Shown here: positions 34,249 through 42,763 of the stretch, piece after piece
Numbering within the stretch: position 1 is the first letter of the stretch
How the letters are laid out: each line of letters opens with the position of its first letter
Source of the DNA: Pseudomonadota bacterium
GTDB lineage: Bacteria; Pseudomonadota; Gammaproteobacteria; Steroidobacterales; Steroidobacteraceae
NCBI GenBank assembly: GCA_025357635.1
Contig: JANXOV010000142.1
Span: 57,792 to 121,791 of the forward strand
Reading direction: 5' to 3'
DNA: 64,000 bases
Program-made: the position numbers and the translations under genes
The notes under the pieces: model-generated
What the model saw: the letters and a program-made list of their open reading frames with translations, nothing else
What the model was told of the DNA's origin: nothing
Databases searched by the model: none

Positions 34249-35294
34249 TCGCGTCCCCGTGCGTAGCCCCACAATTCCGCGCAAGACATGAAGAACACCC
34301 GCCAGTATACCCACCAGCGTTTGACCTGGTTGGCGCCGTAGGTTTGCGCCAGCAGCGGCTCGATACGGGCGCGGTTGCGGTCCATGTTCTGCAGCCAATG
34401 CTCGCTGGTGCGCTGGTAATGCCGTCCGTCAACCTGCCAATGCCCGGTCAGAGTGAGGTCGCGCTGGAAATACAGCAGCAGATCGTCGCTGGGCATGATG
34501 CCGCCGGTGAAGAAATAGCGCGCCATCCAGTCGCTCTCATCGCGCACCTCGAAGGGATAGGCGTAGCGCTGGTGGGTGAAGATGTGCACGAACAGCGTGC
34601 CGCCAGGCTTGAGCCAGCGCGCGACATTGCCCATGAGCATCTCGTAGTTTCGCATGTGCTCGAACATTTCAACCGACACCACGCGGTCAAACTGCGTCCC
34701 GTCCGGAAAAGTCAGGACGTTCATGTCGCTGGTGATGATCTGCAGGTTCGTCAAGCCGCGCTGCGCGGCGCGGGCATCGATGAACTGCTTCTGGGTGCGC
34801 GAATTGGACACGGCGATTATGCGTGAATTGGGGAAATTCCCGGCCATCCACAGCGACAGCGACCCCCAGCCGCAGCCCAACTCCAGTATGCGGTCGCCGT
34901 CCTTCAAGCCGGCGCGTTCGGCCGTCAGCGTCAGCATGCGCGCCTCGGCCTGCTCCAGCGTATCGGAGGGCTGCAGGTAGTAGCAGCAGGAATATTTAAG
35001 ATGTTCGCCCAGCACGAGCTGGAAAAAATCGCAGGGCAGCTCATAGTGCTGCTCATTGGCTGCGGCGGTGTTGATGGCGATGGGGCTGCCTTTGAGCCGG
35101 TCGATCAATTCCATCAGATGCCGCTGCTGCGCCTCCGGGTCGCCTTTGTCTTCTTCGCGCAGGCGCTGGGCCAGGAGGCGGCGGATGCCGAAGCGCACCA
35201 ATGCGTCCGGCAGCAGATCGCGCACCAGCAGTTTCATCGACAGCGACAGGGGTTCATCGGCAGGCGTGGGTTTGATGGACAAGGCAGTGCTCAT
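34206..35294 (-). CDS. SAM-dependent methyltransferase, cyclopropane-fatty-acid synthase-like
   Basis: A 362-residue member of the CFA/mycolic-acid-synthase methyltransferase group. After an N-terminal helical part it has the HYELPCDFFQLVLGEHLKYSCCYY block (family form of the lipid-binding motif), the SAM motif ILELGCGWGSLSLWMA, the SNSRTQKQFI loop, and VSVEMFEHMRNYE. It probably acts on unsaturated phospholipid acyl chains or a related lipid at the membrane. It is about 20 residues shorter than E. coli Cfa and differs in the N-terminus, so the exact reaction is uncertain. The ATG at 35294 begins MSTALSIKPT. Confidence 0.85.
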   Translation of the reverse strand: MSTALSIKPTPADEPLSLSMKLLVRDLLPDALVRFGIRRLLAQRLREEDKGDPEAQQRHLMELIDRLKGSPIAINTAAANEQHYELPCDFFQLVLGEHLKYSCCYYLQPSDTLEQAEARMLTLTAERAGLKDGDRILELGCGWGSLSLWMAGNFPNSRIIAVSNSRTQKQFIDARAAQRGLTNLQIITSDMNVLTFPDGTQFDRVVSVEMFEHMRNYEMLMGNVARWLKPGGTLFVHIFTHQRYAYPFEVRDESDWMARYFFTGGIMPSDDLLLYFQRDLTLTGHWQVDGRHYQRTSEHWLQNMDRNRARIEPLLAQTYGANQVKRWWVYWRVFFMSCAELWGYARGREWIVSHYLFEKPSR

Positions 35295-35305
35295 GATGGG
35301 CTCGT

Positions 35306-35812
35306 TCAACTGGATTTGACGGTGGTGGAGACGGCGGCGGGTCGCGCGCCCGGCATGGCGGCTGCGGCCCGCGAAAAAACAGGCTTGAGAATTTTGTACA
35401 GGATGTAGACGGCCAGCGGCGCCACCGCGATCCAGGCAAGGCTTGCGTGAATGATGGCGTCCTTGAGTACGATGACGGTGTGCCAGATGCCCTGTTTCAT
35501 CAGTGCCAGACCTGCGCCGATGGAGACCGGTTGCGCCGCGGCCTGCGTCATCCACTCGCCCAAACGCACAAACGGCACGATCAGCAGCAATTGCAGCGGC
35601 GCCACCACCGCCTGCGCCAGTTGAATGGCCGGAAGGTTCAGCCGGAAGGCCAGCGCGATCACGGTGCACAGCAGCGTCGAGACGCCCAGCACCGGAATCA
35701 ATCCGACCGCGATGCCGATGGCAACGCACAGCGCCAGCCGTTCCGGCGCCACGCCCTGTTTGAGCAGGGCGAGCAGCGGATCGAACAGCCTGCGTTTGAG
35801 AAAATCCTTCAT
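35306..35812 (-). CDS. DUF2062 membrane protein
   Basis: A 168-residue membrane protein with three predicted helices. The sequence LCVAIGIAVGLIPVLGVSTLL and the following LNLPAIQLAQAVVAPLQLLL are the hallmark of DUF2062, a small domain often found beside lipid or glycosyltransferase genes. It is 11 bases upstream of the Cfa-like gene on the same strand, consistent with a joint role in lipid metabolism (inference). The start ATG 35812 overlaps the DUF1475 gene in an ATGA. Confidence 0.85.
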   Translation of the reverse strand: MKDFLKRRLFDPLLALLKQGVAPERLALCVAIGIAVGLIPVLGVSTLLCTVIALAFRLNLPAIQLAQAVVAPLQLLLIVPFVRLGEWMTQAAAQPVSIGAGLALMKQGIWHTVIVLKDAIIHASLAWIAVAPLAVYILYKILKPVFSRAAAAMPGARPAAVSTTVKSS

Positions 35813-36156
35813 GCGTTGTGAGTGCTCAGCATGTTCGACAGCGGTTGATCCGGCGGCAGACGCCGCAGCTGGATCAGCACGTACAGCGACATGGCCATGT
35901 TGCCCAACAGCATGATGCCGACGAACCAGCCGGCACGCGGCAGCCAGCGCCGCTCCTTGAACGCCACCCACACATAAAAAGTGATGAAGCCATAGTAGGC
36001 ATCGATCAAGGTGGCGATGGTCCAGTAGTGATCCGGCGGCGTGGTCAGTCCGCCCCACTCGGATACCGGCTGATGCACAGTGGCCCAGACGGTCCAGGCC
36101 AGCAGGGAAGTGAAAATGAAGCCGAACAAGAGGGTAAGGCCGCTTCTTGCTGTCAT
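35809..36156 (-). CDS. DUF1475 membrane protein
   Basis: A 115-residue protein with three predicted helices (about 7-27, 45-65 and 78-98). DHYWTIATLIDAYYGFITFY and WVAFKERRW are characteristic of DUF1475. No function is known. Its stop overlaps the start of the DUF2062 gene. Confidence 0.82.
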   Translation of the reverse strand: MTARSGLTLLFGFIFTSLLAWTVWATVHQPVSEWGGLTTPPDHYWTIATLIDAYYGFITFYVWVAFKERRWLPRAGWFVGIMLLGNMAMSLYVLIQLRRLPPDQPLSNMLSTHNA

Positions 36157-36197
36157 ATCGTCAACCTCGGTATCGTTTGTACGTTATTCGCTGAAGG

Positions 36198-37397
36198 TCA
36201 CACTTCGGATGCACCTGGCCTGGCCGTCCCCAGCGCGTAAGGCTGGAATTCCCTGGCCAGCGAGAATATGCCAGCCAGGGCAAGGATGAGCAGGGGGTCG
36301 GTGATTTCCGCGCGCCGGTCCGGCATCCACATCTGCTGGATCTCCACCACGGTCGTCACTGCAAACGCCACCAGAAATGCGAACCCCAGCCGCCCCAGAC
36401 AGAGTGTCAGCGTCCAGAGCAGGGCGGCATACAAGAACACTTTCTCGAGCAGCGGCTGATAGTCGCGAGACAGCAGCAGATTGCCGGAGAAGGGGATCCA
36501 GTGAAACGTGCCGGCCTCGCCGTTGAAAACAAAAGGCCACAGGCCCGCGAGCAGCAATGCCGCGCTGCAGGCGGTCGCGGCTATGCCGGCGCGAGTGCGG
36601 CTGTGTACCTGGCGAGAAACGAACAGGCTGCACAGGGCGATCACCCAGGCCGCCGCTTCCTCATATTGCAGCTGCTGATCCACGATCCACAGCCTGGCGA
36701 ACAGCGTGACTGCGATCAGTGCGATCAAGGCGGCAGGGGCATAGCGCGGCATCCAGATTCTCCGCATGGTTTCTGCCAGCACCAGCCAGCTGGCGATGGC
36801 CAGACTCCAGTTGACGACGGACAGCGCATGCGGACGCGACAGGTTCTCGATGGAGGCATGCAACTGCGCCGCATTCAGTGCGGGCGTGTAGGGTGAGAAT
36901 TGAGCCACGAACCACAGGAGGATCAGCCACAGCGGCACCAGCGCCGGACGCTGGCCGACGAGACTGCGAAAGCGCCAGCGCTCGCCCACCAGCAGATAGC
37001 CGGTGAGCGTCGCCGCGCCGGCCAGTGCGCCAGTCGTATTCAGCAGCCAGTCGAATACGCTGGTGACGCGGTGGGCGGTGAACAGTTGCGCCAATTCCAT
37101 GCTCAGCGACAGGCAGGAACCGGCGATCGTGGCCTGCAAGCATTGCGTCAGGCGGCTGCGGCCGTGCAGCGCCAGCAGGAACGCTGCACCGAAGGGCATG
37201 TAGATGAGCACGTTCGAGGCCAGGTCACCGCGCGACATGTAGTGTGACCAGACCGTCTTCAGGCGGTGCGCCAGCAGCGCCGGCTCAGGAATGAGCCAAT
37301 CGAACGGGTACAAGGAACCCCAGATGATCAGCAGCGCGACCGCCGCGGCAAGCCAGCGCGCAATGCGCAAGTACGGCGGCGGCTCGAGGCGGGTCAT
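36198..37397 (-). CDS. VanZ-family membrane protein with two VanZ-like units
   Basis: A 399-residue protein with about ten hydrophobic helices. The N-terminal unit (about 20-140) has the VanZ pattern: SLYPFDW, SNVLIYMPFGAAFLL, MELAQLF and FDWLLNTTGALAG. The C-terminal unit (about 285-385) repeats it in weaker form: GLWPFVF, HWIPFSGNLL, EIQQMWMPDRRAEITDPL. Most VanZ proteins have one such unit, so this looks like an internal duplication or fusion. VanZ itself gives low-level teicoplanin resistance, but chromosomal homologues are mostly uncharacterised. Confidence 0.82.
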   Translation of the reverse strand: MTRLEPPPYLRIARWLAAAVALLIIWGSLYPFDWLIPEPALLAHRLKTVWSHYMSRGDLASNVLIYMPFGAAFLLALHGRSRLTQCLQATIAGSCLSLSMELAQLFTAHRVTSVFDWLLNTTGALAGAATLTGYLLVGERWRFRSLVGQRPALVPLWLILLWFVAQFSPYTPALNAAQLHASIENLSRPHALSVVNWSLAIASWLVLAETMRRIWMPRYAPAALIALIAVTLFARLWIVDQQLQYEEAAAWVIALCSLFVSRQVHSRTRAGIAATACSAALLLAGLWPFVFNGEAGTFHWIPFSGNLLLSRDYQPLLEKVFLYAALLWTLTLCLGRLGFAFLVAFAVTTVVEIQQMWMPDRRAEITDPLLILALAGIFSLAREFQPYALGTARPGASEV

Positions 37398-37419
37398 GAA
37401 ATGCCGAACTCCTGTCCAA

Positions 37420-39963
37420 TCATCGCGGCCGGGCGCGCCGCGTAGCCACGGCTGTGTGCGGATCGTCCGGCCAATAGTGTTTCGGATACCGGCCCTTCAG
37501 ATCCTTCTTCACCTCATGATAGCCCCGATCCCAGAAACTGATCAGATCGCGCGTGATCTGCACCGGCCGTCCCGCCGGCGACAGCAGTTTCAACAGCAGT
37601 GGCACGCGCCCTGCGGCGGTGCTGGGCGTTTGCGTCAGGCCGAACATTTCCTGCAGACGCGCCGATACGGTGGGGACGTCGCCGTCCAGGTAGTCGATGG
37701 GAATGCGCGAGCCGCTGGGGACGGTAAAATGGGTGGGCGCGTCGCGCTCCAGCGCCGAGGCCTGCGCAAAGTTCAGACGCCCGCGCAATGCATTGCCCAG
37801 ATCGATGCGCGTGAAATGGCTGGCGCGTGTGATGCCGGACAGCCAGGCGGGCGCCCAGTCTTCGAGCGTCGCCAGCAAGGCTGCATCGCTCAGATCCGGC
37901 CAGGCGGAGTCCGCGTCCGCCGCCGTCGCGGGCATGCTCGCACGCATCAACTGTACGCGGGCCTGCCATTGGCGCAACTCACGGTTCCACGGCAGGGCGC
38001 CGATGCCCTCGGCGCGGATCCCCTCGAGCACCGCGCTCAACACCCCGTCTTCGTCGGGCTGGGCGATGGGCCTGGAGTCCAGGATCACGCGCTGCAACCG
38101 GCGCTCGCGCAAAGATTTGACCGCCCGCTCCCTGGCATCCCAGGTGATCGTGTCGGATTCGGATACATGCTCGGCAAAGTGTTCGTTGATGTCGGACAGC
38201 GTGAGCGGCGCCGCCAGATAGATTCGCGCCTCGCGCTCGCCGCCCTCCACCTCGGCGGCAACGATGAACTGCGACTTGGTCAACGCCTGCGCCTCTGTAA
38301 ACAGCGCGCCCCGGCCATTGGCCAGCACATAGCGCCCGCCCTCGCCACGGCTGCGGCCGATGCGGTCCGGATACGCAAAACCCAACAGCACGGCGGCGAG
38401 CGCATCCTCGCCTGCGCCGCGCCCGTCGGTCGAGCGCTCACCGCCCGCGCGGAACTGCCGCTGCCAGTTCGCGCTCGTCTTTCGGGCTTGATCGAGCGCG
38501 CGATCATCCACGCTCATGCCGGAGGGCACCTCGCGGCGCCCGCCGCGCATGATGTCCAGGCGCAACCGAATGTCCGCATCGCGCGCGCCGACGCCGGCGC
38601 GCAGGATGTCGCGCTCGCTCAAGATCGCCGCAAGGTCGCAGGCCAGACGCGTTGCGCCCAGGTCTTGCGCGCGCATCAACATGTGGGCCAGGCGCGGATG
38701 CGTGCCGATGCGCGCCATCGCCCGGCCGTGCGCGGTGATGCGTTCACGCGCATCCAATGCCTCAAGGCTTTGCAGCAGCTCGCGCGCCTGCGCCAGCGGC
38801 GCCGCGGGCGGCGCATCCAGCCAGCGCAGCGTACCCGCGTCCGTCGCGCCCCAACAGGCCAGCTCCAGCGCCAGCGGCGCCAGATCCGCCTGCAGGATCT
38901 CGGGACTGGTTTGCGCTGCGAGCGAGGCGTGCGTGCTCTGCGACCACAGCCGGTAACACACGCCGCTGTCCAGCCGCCCGGCGCGGCCGCGGCGCTGTTC
39001 GGCTGCCGCCTGCGAAATCTTGCCCGTCTCAAGCCGGCTCATGCCGGTGACCGGATCGAATTGTGTGTAGCGACGCAGACCGGCATCCACAATGATGCGC
39101 ACGCCCTCGATGGTCAGGCTGGTCTCCGCGATCGAGGTGGCCAGCACGATTTTGCGCCGCCCCGCGCGCGCCGGCGCCAGTGCCGCGTCCTGTGCCGCCG
39201 GCGGCAGGTCTCCATACAGCGGCAGCACGTCGATGATCGGATCGGCGCCGGATTCCAGGTTTCTGACCACGCGGCGAATTTCCGCGGCGCCCGGCAGAAA
39301 GCACAGCGCATCGCCCGGGTGCTCGGCGAGCGCCGCACGGGCCAGATTCGCCACTTGCAATTCCAAAGCAATCTCATTGCGCCGCGCCACGTAATGCACG
39401 GCCACCTCGAAGCTGCGTCCGGCCGAACTCACTACCGGCGCATCGCCGATAAGTTGTGCAACCGCGCCGCTGTCGAGCGTTGCAGACATCACTAGAATCT
39501 TCAGATCCGGCCGCAGCGTTTCCTGGCTCTGCAGCGCCAACGCCAACCCCAGATCTGCATTCAGACTGCGCTCATGGAATTCATCGAAAATGACGCAGGC
39601 CACCTCTTCCAGCGCCGGGTCTTCCTGCAGCATGCGAGTGAGAATGCCTTCGGTGATGACCTCGATGCGGGTGTGACGGCTGACGCGGGATTCCAGGCGG
39701 GTTCGATAGCCGACGCGTTCGCCTGCACTCTCCCCGAGCAGCTGCGCCATGCGCACGGCCACCGCGCGCGCCGCCAGCCGGCGCGGCTCCAGCATGAGAA
39801 TTTTGCGCGCGCCGATAAAGGGGTGCGGCAACAGATGCAAGGGCACGAGCGTGCTCTTTCCGGCGCCCGGAGGCGCCTGCAGAACCGCAGCGCGATGGCC
39901 GCTCAACGCCTGCAACAGCGCCGGCAGTGCCTGGGTTATTGGTAAATTCGGCAGCGTTGGCAT
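37420..39963 (-). CDS. hrpB: ATP-dependent helicase HrpB
   Basis: An 847-residue DExH-box helicase of the HrpA/HrpB group. Motif I is APPGAGKST, motif II DEFH, motif III SATL, motif V LATSIAETSLTIEG and motif VI QRRGRAGR. A helicase-associated (HA2/ratchet-like) region and the HrpB-specific C-terminal domain (ending RYPKHYWPDDP) complete it. HrpB is a non-essential RNA or nucleic-acid helicase of unclear role. The ATG at 39963 was used; the preceding in-frame GTG (39966) is possible. Length is typical (about 820-850). Confidence 0.95.
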   Translation of the reverse strand: MPTLPNLPITQALPALLQALSGHRAAVLQAPPGAGKSTLVPLHLLPHPFIGARKILMLEPRRLAARAVAVRMAQLLGESAGERVGYRTRLESRVSRHTRIEVITEGILTRMLQEDPALEEVACVIFDEFHERSLNADLGLALALQSQETLRPDLKILVMSATLDSGAVAQLIGDAPVVSSAGRSFEVAVHYVARRNEIALELQVANLARAALAEHPGDALCFLPGAAEIRRVVRNLESGADPIIDVLPLYGDLPPAAQDAALAPARAGRRKIVLATSIAETSLTIEGVRIIVDAGLRRYTQFDPVTGMSRLETGKISQAAAEQRRGRAGRLDSGVCYRLWSQSTHASLAAQTSPEILQADLAPLALELACWGATDAGTLRWLDAPPAAPLAQARELLQSLEALDARERITAHGRAMARIGTHPRLAHMLMRAQDLGATRLACDLAAILSERDILRAGVGARDADIRLRLDIMRGGRREVPSGMSVDDRALDQARKTSANWQRQFRAGGERSTDGRGAGEDALAAVLLGFAYPDRIGRSRGEGGRYVLANGRGALFTEAQALTKSQFIVAAEVEGGEREARIYLAAPLTLSDINEHFAEHVSESDTITWDARERAVKSLRERRLQRVILDSRPIAQPDEDGVLSAVLEGIRAEGIGALPWNRELRQWQARVQLMRASMPATAADADSAWPDLSDAALLATLEDWAPAWLSGITRASHFTRIDLGNALRGRLNFAQASALERDAPTHFTVPSGSRIPIDYLDGDVPTVSARLQEMFGLTQTPSTAAGRVPLLLKLLSPAGRPVQITRDLISFWDRGYHEVKKDLKGRYPKHYWPDDPHTAVATRRARPR

Positions 39964-40057
39964 CACGGCGCCAGCATACCGGGGCTGCCGGCGTCCGTGT
40001 CATCCCAAGCCGGGCTCGTGCGTTGTATCCATCAGGAAGCGCAACTGGGAGCGTGTG

Positions 40058-40231
40058 ATGCGAATCTTGATGAAAATGCTGGTGCCCGCCGCGATCAGTC
40101 TGCTGAGCGGCTGCGTGATTGCCCCGATCGGCCCGCCGCGAGCCTACGTGCGTGTTCCGCGAGTCGCCATCGTTGCGCCCGCGCCGGTTGTCATCGTGCG
40201 CCCCGGCTACTTTTACCGCTATCGTTGGTGA
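40058..40231 (+). CDS. small lipoprotein (57 residues)
   Basis: A 57-codon gene with a good Shine-Dalgarno (GGGAG) upstream of ATG 40058. The signal (MKMLVPAAISLLSGC) ends in a lipobox, and the short mature part is a repetitive Val/Pro/Arg stretch (PPRAYVRVPRVAIVAPAPVV) ending in aromatic residues YFYRYRW. I recognise the general type, tiny exported peptides with aromatic tails, but no function. A perfect palindrome 30 bases downstream could terminate it. Confidence 0.6.
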   Translation: MRILMKMLVPAAISLLSGCVIAPIGPPRAYVRVPRVAIVAPAPVVIVRPGYFYRYRW

Positions 40232-40260
40232 TCGCCACGGCAGCCCAGTGGGCCCTGCCC

Positions 40261-40280
40261 GCCGGCCCTGCAGGGCCGGC
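40261..40280 (+). terminator. perfect 20-base palindrome, candidate terminator
   Basis: GCCGGCCCTGCAGGGCCGGC is a perfect self-complementary sequence 30 bases after the small lipoprotein gene. It can form a strong G-C stem with almost no loop. No T-run follows, so termination is inferred from position only. Confidence 0.4.
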
Positions 40281-40316
40281 GTCAAATTGCTACTATGCGC
40301 CCTCGCAATTTGACGC
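40279..40316 (+). promoter_or_regulatory. tRNA promoter and overlapping inverted repeat
   Basis: An extended -10 element (TGC-TACTAT, 40291-40296) is followed by a GC-rich discriminator (GCGCCCTC), a pattern common at stringently controlled tRNA promoters. The -35 region is poor. The promoter sits in the loop of a perfect 12-base inverted repeat (GCGTCAAATTGC at 40279-40290 and GCAATTTGACGC at 40305-40316). The right arm is probably the 12-base tRNA leader and ends at the base before the mature tRNA. Confidence 0.5.
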
Positions 40317-40393
<77 letters not shown>

Positions 40394-40536
40394 TCAAAGC
40401 ATTGAAAAATAAGTAATTGTTAGATTTCAGCGGTTGCGCTGTTTGAAGTCTGGCACGCATTTGGCACAGTTCGCGGCACAGGTGTAAGCTCTTTTTCCAA
40501 GGGCGCACGCTGGGGCCATGCGACGGTGTGCAACCC

Positions 40537-41658
40537 ATGGCGACTATTCGCGAACGAGCAAAAGCGCGCGGCGTGCGAGTCTTTCATGTGCAGGTTCGGC
40601 AGGCTGGGTTTCCGGCGCGCACTGCGAGTTTTCCAACGCAACGTCAGGCCGAGCGTTGGGCCAAGACCATCGAAGCCGACATGATCGAGGGCCGTCACTT
40701 TCGCAGCGCCGAGGCGCGGCGGCGGAAGATCGGCGAAGCGATCGAGCGATACTGTTTGGAAATGTTGCCGGGAAAAAAAGACGCAGGTAAAAACGAGGCA
40801 CGTCTCAATTGGTGGAAGGCAGCGATTGGTGAGCTGCGGATTGCCGACCTGACGCCGGCGGTGTTGGCCGAGCAACGCGGCAAACTCATCACCGAGAAAT
40901 ACACGCGGTCGAAGCCCGGGGCTCGGTACTCCTCCGTTGAAGCTGCCGATCAGCAGAAATTTTCGCGCAGCCGTTCCACCGTCAATCGCTATATGGCTGC
41001 GCTCAGTCATGTGTGCACCGTCGCGCGCAAGGAATGGCATTGGATGTCGCACAACCCGTTTGACGGCATCGCGAAGTTCAAGGAAGGGCGCGGCAGCATT
41101 TGGTATTTGCGCGCGGATGAACGCAAGCGGCTGTTGGCGGAAACCGTGAAGGACGCTGACCTTCACGCTTTCACGATCATTGCGTTGTCCACGGCGTGCC
41201 GCGCCGGGGAGTTGTTGAAGCTGACCTGGCGGGACGTCGACTTCGATGAAAAGCAATTGCTGTCTCGCGACCCGAAGAACGGACAGACGCGGGTTGCTTG
41301 GATTCACGGCGATGCGTTGACGTTGCTGCGGAAACGCGCGGAGGCCGAGCACGAGGAATCCGGGCGGGTGTTCACCAATGCAGCCGGCGGCGCGTTTGGC
41401 TATGAGCATCGGTTCAAGGCCGCGTGCAACGCGGCGAAGGTGTCTGAATTTCGATTTCATGATCTGCGGCATTCCGCGGCGACGTACCTTGCGCGCGAGG
41501 GCGCATCGGAGCAGCAGCTGCGCGCGATTGGTGGGTGGAAGTCTTCGATCGTCAGCCGGTATGTGCATATTGCAGCCGAGGATTCCCGGAACATCGTCAA
41601 GCGAATGAACCGGAAGATTCTGGGGGAGACGGCGAAAGCGGCGTCACCCGACGCGTGA
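40537..41658 (+). CDS. tyrosine-type site-specific integrase
   Basis: A 373-residue phage-type integrase. The N-terminal arm-binding and SAM-like core-binding domains (about 1-170) precede the catalytic domain. Arg222 in TACRAGELLKLTW, His308 and Arg311 in FHDLRHSAATYL, the GGWKS segment and the nucleophile Tyr342 in SRYVHI are all present, so it should be active. It recombines the element at the adjacent tRNA 3' end. ATG 40537 is used; a GTG nine bases upstream is also open. Confidence 0.93.
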   Translation: MATIRERAKARGVRVFHVQVRQAGFPARTASFPTQRQAERWAKTIEADMIEGRHFRSAEARRRKIGEAIERYCLEMLPGKKDAGKNEARLNWWKAAIGELRIADLTPAVLAEQRGKLITEKYTRSKPGARYSSVEAADQQKFSRSRSTVNRYMAALSHVCTVARKEWHWMSHNPFDGIAKFKEGRGSIWYLRADERKRLLAETVKDADLHAFTIIALSTACRAGELLKLTWRDVDFDEKQLLSRDPKNGQTRVAWIHGDALTLLRKRAEAEHEESGRVFTNAAGGAFGYEHRFKAACNAAKVSEFRFHDLRHSAATYLAREGASEQQLRAIGGWKSSIVSRYVHIAAEDSRNIVKRMNRKILGETAKAASPDA

Positions 41659-42026
41659 GCGGCTGGTGGCGGTCAGCTCCAAGTATCTCGGCAGGTTCAA
41701 ACAGATTCGCCCGTTGATATTGCAAAAGGCCTCGGCCAGGCCGTTGAAGTCCCGGTGCCGATACAACCAGCGGGCTTGGTCAGTGGTTTTTTGGGTAGTG
41801 AATGCCAGCGGCCAGCCAGGTTTCGGGCTGCGTCAATGGCACGAGGGTGGGTGAGGACATGGCTGCTCCGCAAAGATTCGAATGCTTTGTCGGAGTGTCC
41901 GTTGTCGGCAAGCCGACGACCACCCACTGTTTGCGTTGAATTAGCACACAAACACCGGGAATCATGCGGCCTGGACGTACTCCGTCCATGCCGGCATTGG
42001 AGCGTGCCCATTCGACTGCGCTTTTG
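41659..42026. other. gene-poor stretch after the integrase
   Basis: Nothing with recognisable homology, a ribosome-binding site and a coherent frame was found. A minus-strand reading (about 41660-41840) gives RHRDFNGLAEAFCNINGRIC, which looks protein-like, but it is interrupted by stops in the same frame upstream. This may be the tail of a decayed gene. Confidence 0.5.
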
Positions 42027-42389
42027 TTAAGCGACCGCAGCTCGAAGCACTCGACGACGAGCGACGGGTTTCTCTGCCAATCGAACGGTCAGCCGTATTC
42101 CAAAGGCCGCTAAAATCGCCGTCAGGGTATCGAGCCGCGGATTTCCACGCTCCGACAGCGTCCGATACAGCGTCTCGCGTGACAGTCCGGTCTTCTTCGC
42201 CAGGGCGCCCATGCCACCGACGGCTTCCGCGACGGTTCGCAAAGCAACGGGAACAGCGCGTGAATCGCCGTCCTCCAGCATCGCCTCAATGTATGCGGCG
42301 ATGTCGGCCTCGCTTCGCAGATGTTCTGATGCGCGGAACGGGCGGCTTCGGGGCGCGGGCTTTATAGTCTTTCCAGTACGCACGGGCAT
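42027..42389 (-). CDS. antitoxin, HigA-like / addiction-module HTH protein
   Basis: A 120-residue protein of the prophage-type antidote family (TIGR02684-like). The opening RPFRASEHLRSEADIAAYIE is conserved. The DNA-binding part contains GGMGALAKKTGLSRETLYRTLSERGNPRLDTL, an XRE-type helix-turn-helix. It should neutralise the adjacent RelE/ParE-like toxin and repress the operon. It overlaps the toxin 3' end, as is usual. A basic N-terminal leader (MPVRTGKTIKPAPRSR) and C-terminal tail are slightly longer than typical. Confidence 0.88.
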   Translation of the reverse strand: MPVRTGKTIKPAPRSRPFRASEHLRSEADIAAYIEAMLEDGDSRAVPVALRTVAEAVGGMGALAKKTGLSRETLYRTLSERGNPRLDTLTAILAAFGIRLTVRLAEKPVARRRVLRAAVA

Positions 42390-42667
42390 TGTCGATATCC
42401 TTCACCTGGGAGCTTTTGTCGCCCCCGCACAGGAGCAGGATGAACGCGTCGTTTTCCCGCCCAAAATAGACGCGGAATCCGGGGCCGATGTCGATGCGCA
42501 ATTCGCGTAACCCCATCTCCCACCGTTTTCCAATCGCCGAGCAATCCAGACTTTAAGCGATCCAACCGGGCCGCTATCCGGGCACGGGTCGCGCCATCAC
42601 GCAAATCATCCAACCACTCGGTCAGCGGCTCCTTGCCAACAGCCGTCTTATACAGCTGGACTTCCAT
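42286..42667 (-). pseudogene. RelE/ParE-like (HigB-type) toxin, frameshifted
   Basis: The N-terminal half reads MEVQLYKTAVGKEPLTEWLD through GDWKTVGDGV in one frame. The conserved C-terminal half (GLRELRIDIGPGFRVYFGRE, then FILLLCGGDKSSQ, AYWKDYKARA) continues in the next frame. Removing one base near 42508 (the extra T in ATTCGCGTAACC on the plus strand) restores a full-length toxin of about 100 residues. As assembled, the toxin is inactive or is a sequencing error. The antitoxin is intact. Confidence 0.82.
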
Positions 42668-42672
42668 GGATT

Positions 42673-42702
42673 ATTGTAGCTCAAAAGCTACAAGCATGTA
42701 AA
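42673..42702 (-). promoter_or_regulatory. toxin-antitoxin promoter with operator palindrome
   Basis: On the minus strand TTTACA and TACAAT are separated by 18 bases, each matching the sigma-70 hexamers in five of six positions. Inside lies a perfect inverted repeat, TTGTAGCT-4-AGCTACAA (42674-42693), a likely antitoxin operator that covers spacer and -10. Transcription would start within a base or two of the toxin ATG (42667), which suggests a leaderless message. Confidence 0.65.
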
Positions 42703-42763
42703 TTGTGGGAAAGAACATTTTGACCTGCCTATTGAATGAAACTCGAATAGATTAGACGTGTGT

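Noticed and set aside
37291..39495. A 734-codon plus-strand frame opposite VanZ and HrpB.
   Set aside because: All helicase motifs are in order on the minus strand; the plus-strand product has no domain.
41697..42011. A 104-codon minus-strand ORF in the gap behind the integrase.
   Set aside because: No domain, no ribosome-binding site, and neighbouring frames are equally open; left as unassigned.
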